64,000 bases of DNA from contig DALZEF010000003.1 of the NCBI GenBank assembly GCA_031979385.1, forward strand, positions 62,001 through 126,000, read 5' to 3'. Each line of letters begins with the position of its first letter. Within the stretch, counting starts at the first letter, position 1. Source of the DNA: Timonella sp031979385. GTDB taxonomy: Bacteria; Actinomycetota; Actinomycetes; Actinomycetales; Cellulomonadaceae. A program made the position numbers and the translations under genes. Of the stretch, positions 62,341-64,000 are shown in pieces. Below the pieces are notes generated by a model. It made no database searches. It was given only the letters and a program-made list of their open reading frames with translations, and had not been told where the DNA came from.

Positions 62341-62359
62341 TTAGGCACACCTAACCAGA
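62341..62359. promoter_or_regulatory. possible DtxR/IdeR iron box
   Basis: TTAGGCACACCTAACCAGA agrees at 13 of 19 positions with the DtxR box TTAGGTTAGSCTAACCTAA; both TTAGG and CTAACC halves are present. The nuo operon makes a Fe-S-rich enzyme, so iron control is plausible, but the match is partial. Confidence 0.35.
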
Positions 62360-62541
62360 GGTATCACATTACCGCCTAGGCCGCTAGATTTAGCCGGTTC
62401 TGACCATTTCAGATTTCTGACAACCGTCCGTAAAAATGAGTTCACGAGACGAATCATCTCAACGGTCGAACATCAGATTTCATCCCGAGTTACGCAACAA
62501 AATAGTCACGTAATTATCGACTTGTCCAGCAAATGAAATGC

Positions 62542-62639
62542 GATTTGTAAATAGGACCCGACCACTTTGTCGTTTCCTCGCCGAAAGGCCTCTCCACCCG
62601 TCCAACCACGTGTGGGAAACAGCCGAGTCGTCGTCAATT
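62542..62639. repeat. diverged intergenic inverted-repeat element (copy d)
   Basis: The right arm GTCGTCGTCAAT and preceding CAGCCGA match the copies at 10701, 20394 and 35378. The left end ATTTG...AATAGGACC resembles the start of the 35296 copy (ATTTGCGACGAGTAGGCC) with a gap. Length is ~98 bp, close to the 94 bp of copies b and c. A weaker single right arm, ATTCGTCGCTAAT, lies near 36989. Confidence 0.35.
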
Positions 62640-62741
62640 TATGCTGCCTTTCCTACCCAGGCAGGACAGAACCGCAGCGCGTGTCGACAAGTACCAGCCG
62701 ACACCCTGCCCCGTATCGCCTACCCGTACCCGGGTACGACG

Positions 62742-62776
62742 CAGCCCCGCAGGCCCGAACCGGGCCTACGGGGCTG
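62742..62776 (-). terminator. terminator of menG
   Basis: 16-bp stem with one mismatch (CAGCCCCG-C-AGGCCCG and complement) and an AAC loop, 20 bp after the menG stop. A separate perfect 14-bp palindrome, CGTACCCGGGTACG, lies at 62725-62738 just beyond it. Confidence 0.8.
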
Positions 62777-62795
62777 TAGACGCATTCATTTAGGT

Positions 62796-63488
62796 TCAGG
62801 GCTTAGTCCCTCGGTGCAGGGCAACGATGCCACCGGACAGATTGCGATACCCCACCGAACGCCACCCCGCACCCTGCATCAACTGAGCGAGCACCTGTTG
62901 ATTCGGCCACGTGGCAATCGACTCGACAAGATAGTCGTACGACCCTGGATCACGTGTCACCCATCCGGCCACGACCGGCAGGCCCTTCATGAACACATCG
63001 GAGTACAGCGTGCGAAACGGCTTCCAGGTCGGGGTCGAGAACTCCGCGATGACCACACGTCCGCCCGGACGCACAACGCGCAGCAACTCAGACAGTGCCT
63101 TCTCGGTGTCCACAACGTTGCGCAGGCCGAACGAGATCGTGGCAGCGTCAAATGTGTTGTCGGCAAACGGAAGCTGGGTTGCGTCCCCCGCAACGAACGG
63201 CAGATCTGGACGACGCTCCTTACCCACAGTGAGCATCCCCACCGAGAAGTCACATGGCACAACGTGTGCGCCAGCGGTCGCAAACGGCTCAGATGATGTG
63301 CCGGTGCCCGCGGCGAGATCCAGGATCAACTCACCGGGAACAGGGTTGACCGCCGCGACGGTTGCACGGCGCCACCTTCGGTCCTGACCGAGAGATATGA
63401 CGTCGTTGGTGATGTCGTACTTGGCGGCGATGCCGTCAAACATGGAGGCGACTTCGTGTGGCTTCTTATCAAGGCTGGCTCGAGACAT
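62796..63488 (-). CDS. menG: demethylmenaquinone methyltransferase
   Basis: 230 residues, Rossmann-type SAM methyltransferase. VASMFDGIAAKYDITNDVISLGQDRRWRR is the UbiE/MenG N-terminus, LILDLAAGTGTSSEPFA binds SAM, and FGLRNVVDTEKALSELLRVVRPGGRVVIAEFSTP is the second signature. It carries out the last step of menaquinone synthesis. Menaquinone is the expected electron acceptor of the neighbouring complex I. Divergent from the isochorismate synthase gene. Confidence 0.96.
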   Translation of the reverse strand: MSRASLDKKPHEVASMFDGIAAKYDITNDVISLGQDRRWRRATVAAVNPVPGELILDLAAGTGTSSEPFATAGAHVVPCDFSVGMLTVGKERRPDLPFVAGDATQLPFADNTFDAATISFGLRNVVDTEKALSELLRVVRPGGRVVIAEFSTPTWKPFRTLYSDVFMKGLPVVAGWVTRDPGSYDYLVESIATWPNQQVLAQLMQGAGWRSVGYRNLSGGIVALHRGTKP

Positions 63489-63635
63489 GTAGTCATTATC
63501 TCAGCAAACCCAGGGTGATTGTGGACGTGTGTTGGTTGGTCACGAACTGCATCCGTTATGTTCCGGCAGGGCTCCGCTCCGCGACACCCCTACACTCCAC
63601 TTCACTACTTTGTCCGTGACATATCCTTGAGGGTA

Positions 63636-64000
63636 ATGAGTACGCACGCCATGAGGCCCAACGATTCGGACGCGATTGCCGGTTCAGATGCTCCTGTCCC
63701 CCGCATCGTGTCCCGAACCATACCTATTGACCCTCTCAACCCCTCGGTCACCGCCCTGATTGATCTACTTCCCGCGCAAGCTCCACTTGCATGGGTTCGA
63801 CGCGGTGACGGCATCGTTGGCTGGGGTGAGATCGCCCGGTTCGAAGCCACCGGCTCCGAACGGTTCACGCAACTCGCAGCGGCATGGAACGAGATGCGTT
63901 CTCAGGCGATCATTCGCGACGAGGTGATACGTCCCGGCACGGGGCCGGTCGCGTTTGGCACGATCGGGTTCAGTCAGGCCACCTCGGCACCCAGTGTTCT
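63636..64000 (+). CDS. menF: isochorismate synthase, N-terminal part
   Basis: The visible 121 codons read MSTHAMRPNDSDAIAGSDAP..., then WVRRGDGIVGWGEIARFEATGSERFTQLAAAWNEM and GPVAFGTIGFS, which fit the N-terminal domain of actinobacterial chorismate-utilising isochorismate synthases, the first step of menaquinone synthesis. The catalytic C-terminal domain lies beyond the window edge. It is divergent from menG, with a ~150 bp shared promoter region. ATG with a GAGGG element upstream; an ATG five codons later is also possible. Confidence 0.8.
   Translation, partial: MSTHAMRPNDSDAIAGSDAPVPRIVSRTIPIDPLNPSVTALIDLLPAQAPLAWVRRGDGIVGWGEIARFEATGSERFTQLAAAWNEMRSQAIIRDEVIRPGTGPVAFGTIGFSQATSAPSV

Noticed and set aside
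62538..63296. Long plus-strand frame of 252 codons opposite menG
   Set aside because: Mostly antisense to menG; composition and sequence look like a shadow frame in high-GC DNA.

Overview
The window is chromosomal DNA of a Gram-positive, moderately high-GC actinomycete, most likely of the Micrococcales. The evidence is the protein sequences, the tRNA-Trp-secE-nusG and tRNA-Thr-tRNA-Met-rpmG-hadA-hadB-murB gene orders, and the menG/nuoA-N/polyprenyl synthetase layout. The genus cannot be fixed from sequence alone. By eye the base composition is below that of the most GC-rich relatives, and no geranylgeranyl reductase gene precedes nuoA, which would suit a Jonesia-like organism with unsaturated menaquinone (inference only). 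A run of exactly 100 N at 34893-34992 shows that this is scaffolded draft sequence. Most of the window is housekeeping DNA; no prophage, CRISPR array, transposase or biosynthetic cluster is visible.

Layout. 1-5156: start of the S10 ribosomal protein operon, all on the minus strand (rpsJ-rplC-rplD-rplW-rplB-rpsS-rplV-rpsC-rplP-rpmC-rpsQ, the last cut by the window edge). 5157-10800: tuf, fusA, rpsG, rpsL (str operon, minus). 10801-18320: rpoC and rpoB (minus). 18321-23300: rplL, rplJ, rplA, rplK, nusG, secE (minus), with an L10-type attenuator leader before rplJ. 23300-23730: two identical tRNA-Trp genes. Together these form a near-continuous block for translation, transcription and protein export, read in one direction and divided by strong hairpin terminators.

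23800-34840 is a mixed region: flavodoxin, adenosine deaminase, a MYG1-type phosphohydrolase, a GntR regulator, an alpha/beta hydrolase, two MFS transporters, murB, a LacI regulator divergent from its probable transporter target, and the hadA/hadB pair. 34840-35700 holds rpmG and tRNA-Met (both cut by the N gap), tRNA-Thr and tRNA-Tyr. 35847-45557 holds rarD, a YajQ-family protein, a HAD phosphatase, htpX, a ferredoxin-NADP reductase, a small unknown protein, two FHA-domain proteins and a polyprenyl synthetase.

45738-61998 is a complete 14-gene nuoA-N operon for respiratory complex I (minus). It is followed by the polyprenyl synthetase that probably makes the menaquinone side chain, and preceded by menG and the start of menF (isochorismate synthase). 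The right half of the window is thus a menaquinone and NADH-dehydrogenase respiratory locus. About 800 bp upstream of nuoA contain no gene but do contain a structured-looking leader, a CRP/GlxR-type dyad and an iron-box-like sequence.

The least explained signals are non-coding: a family of short intergenic inverted-repeat elements with ATTGGCGACGAG-like ends, three large related-looking hairpins, a perfect 26-bp inverted repeat next to murB, and the nuo leader with mutually exclusive helices.
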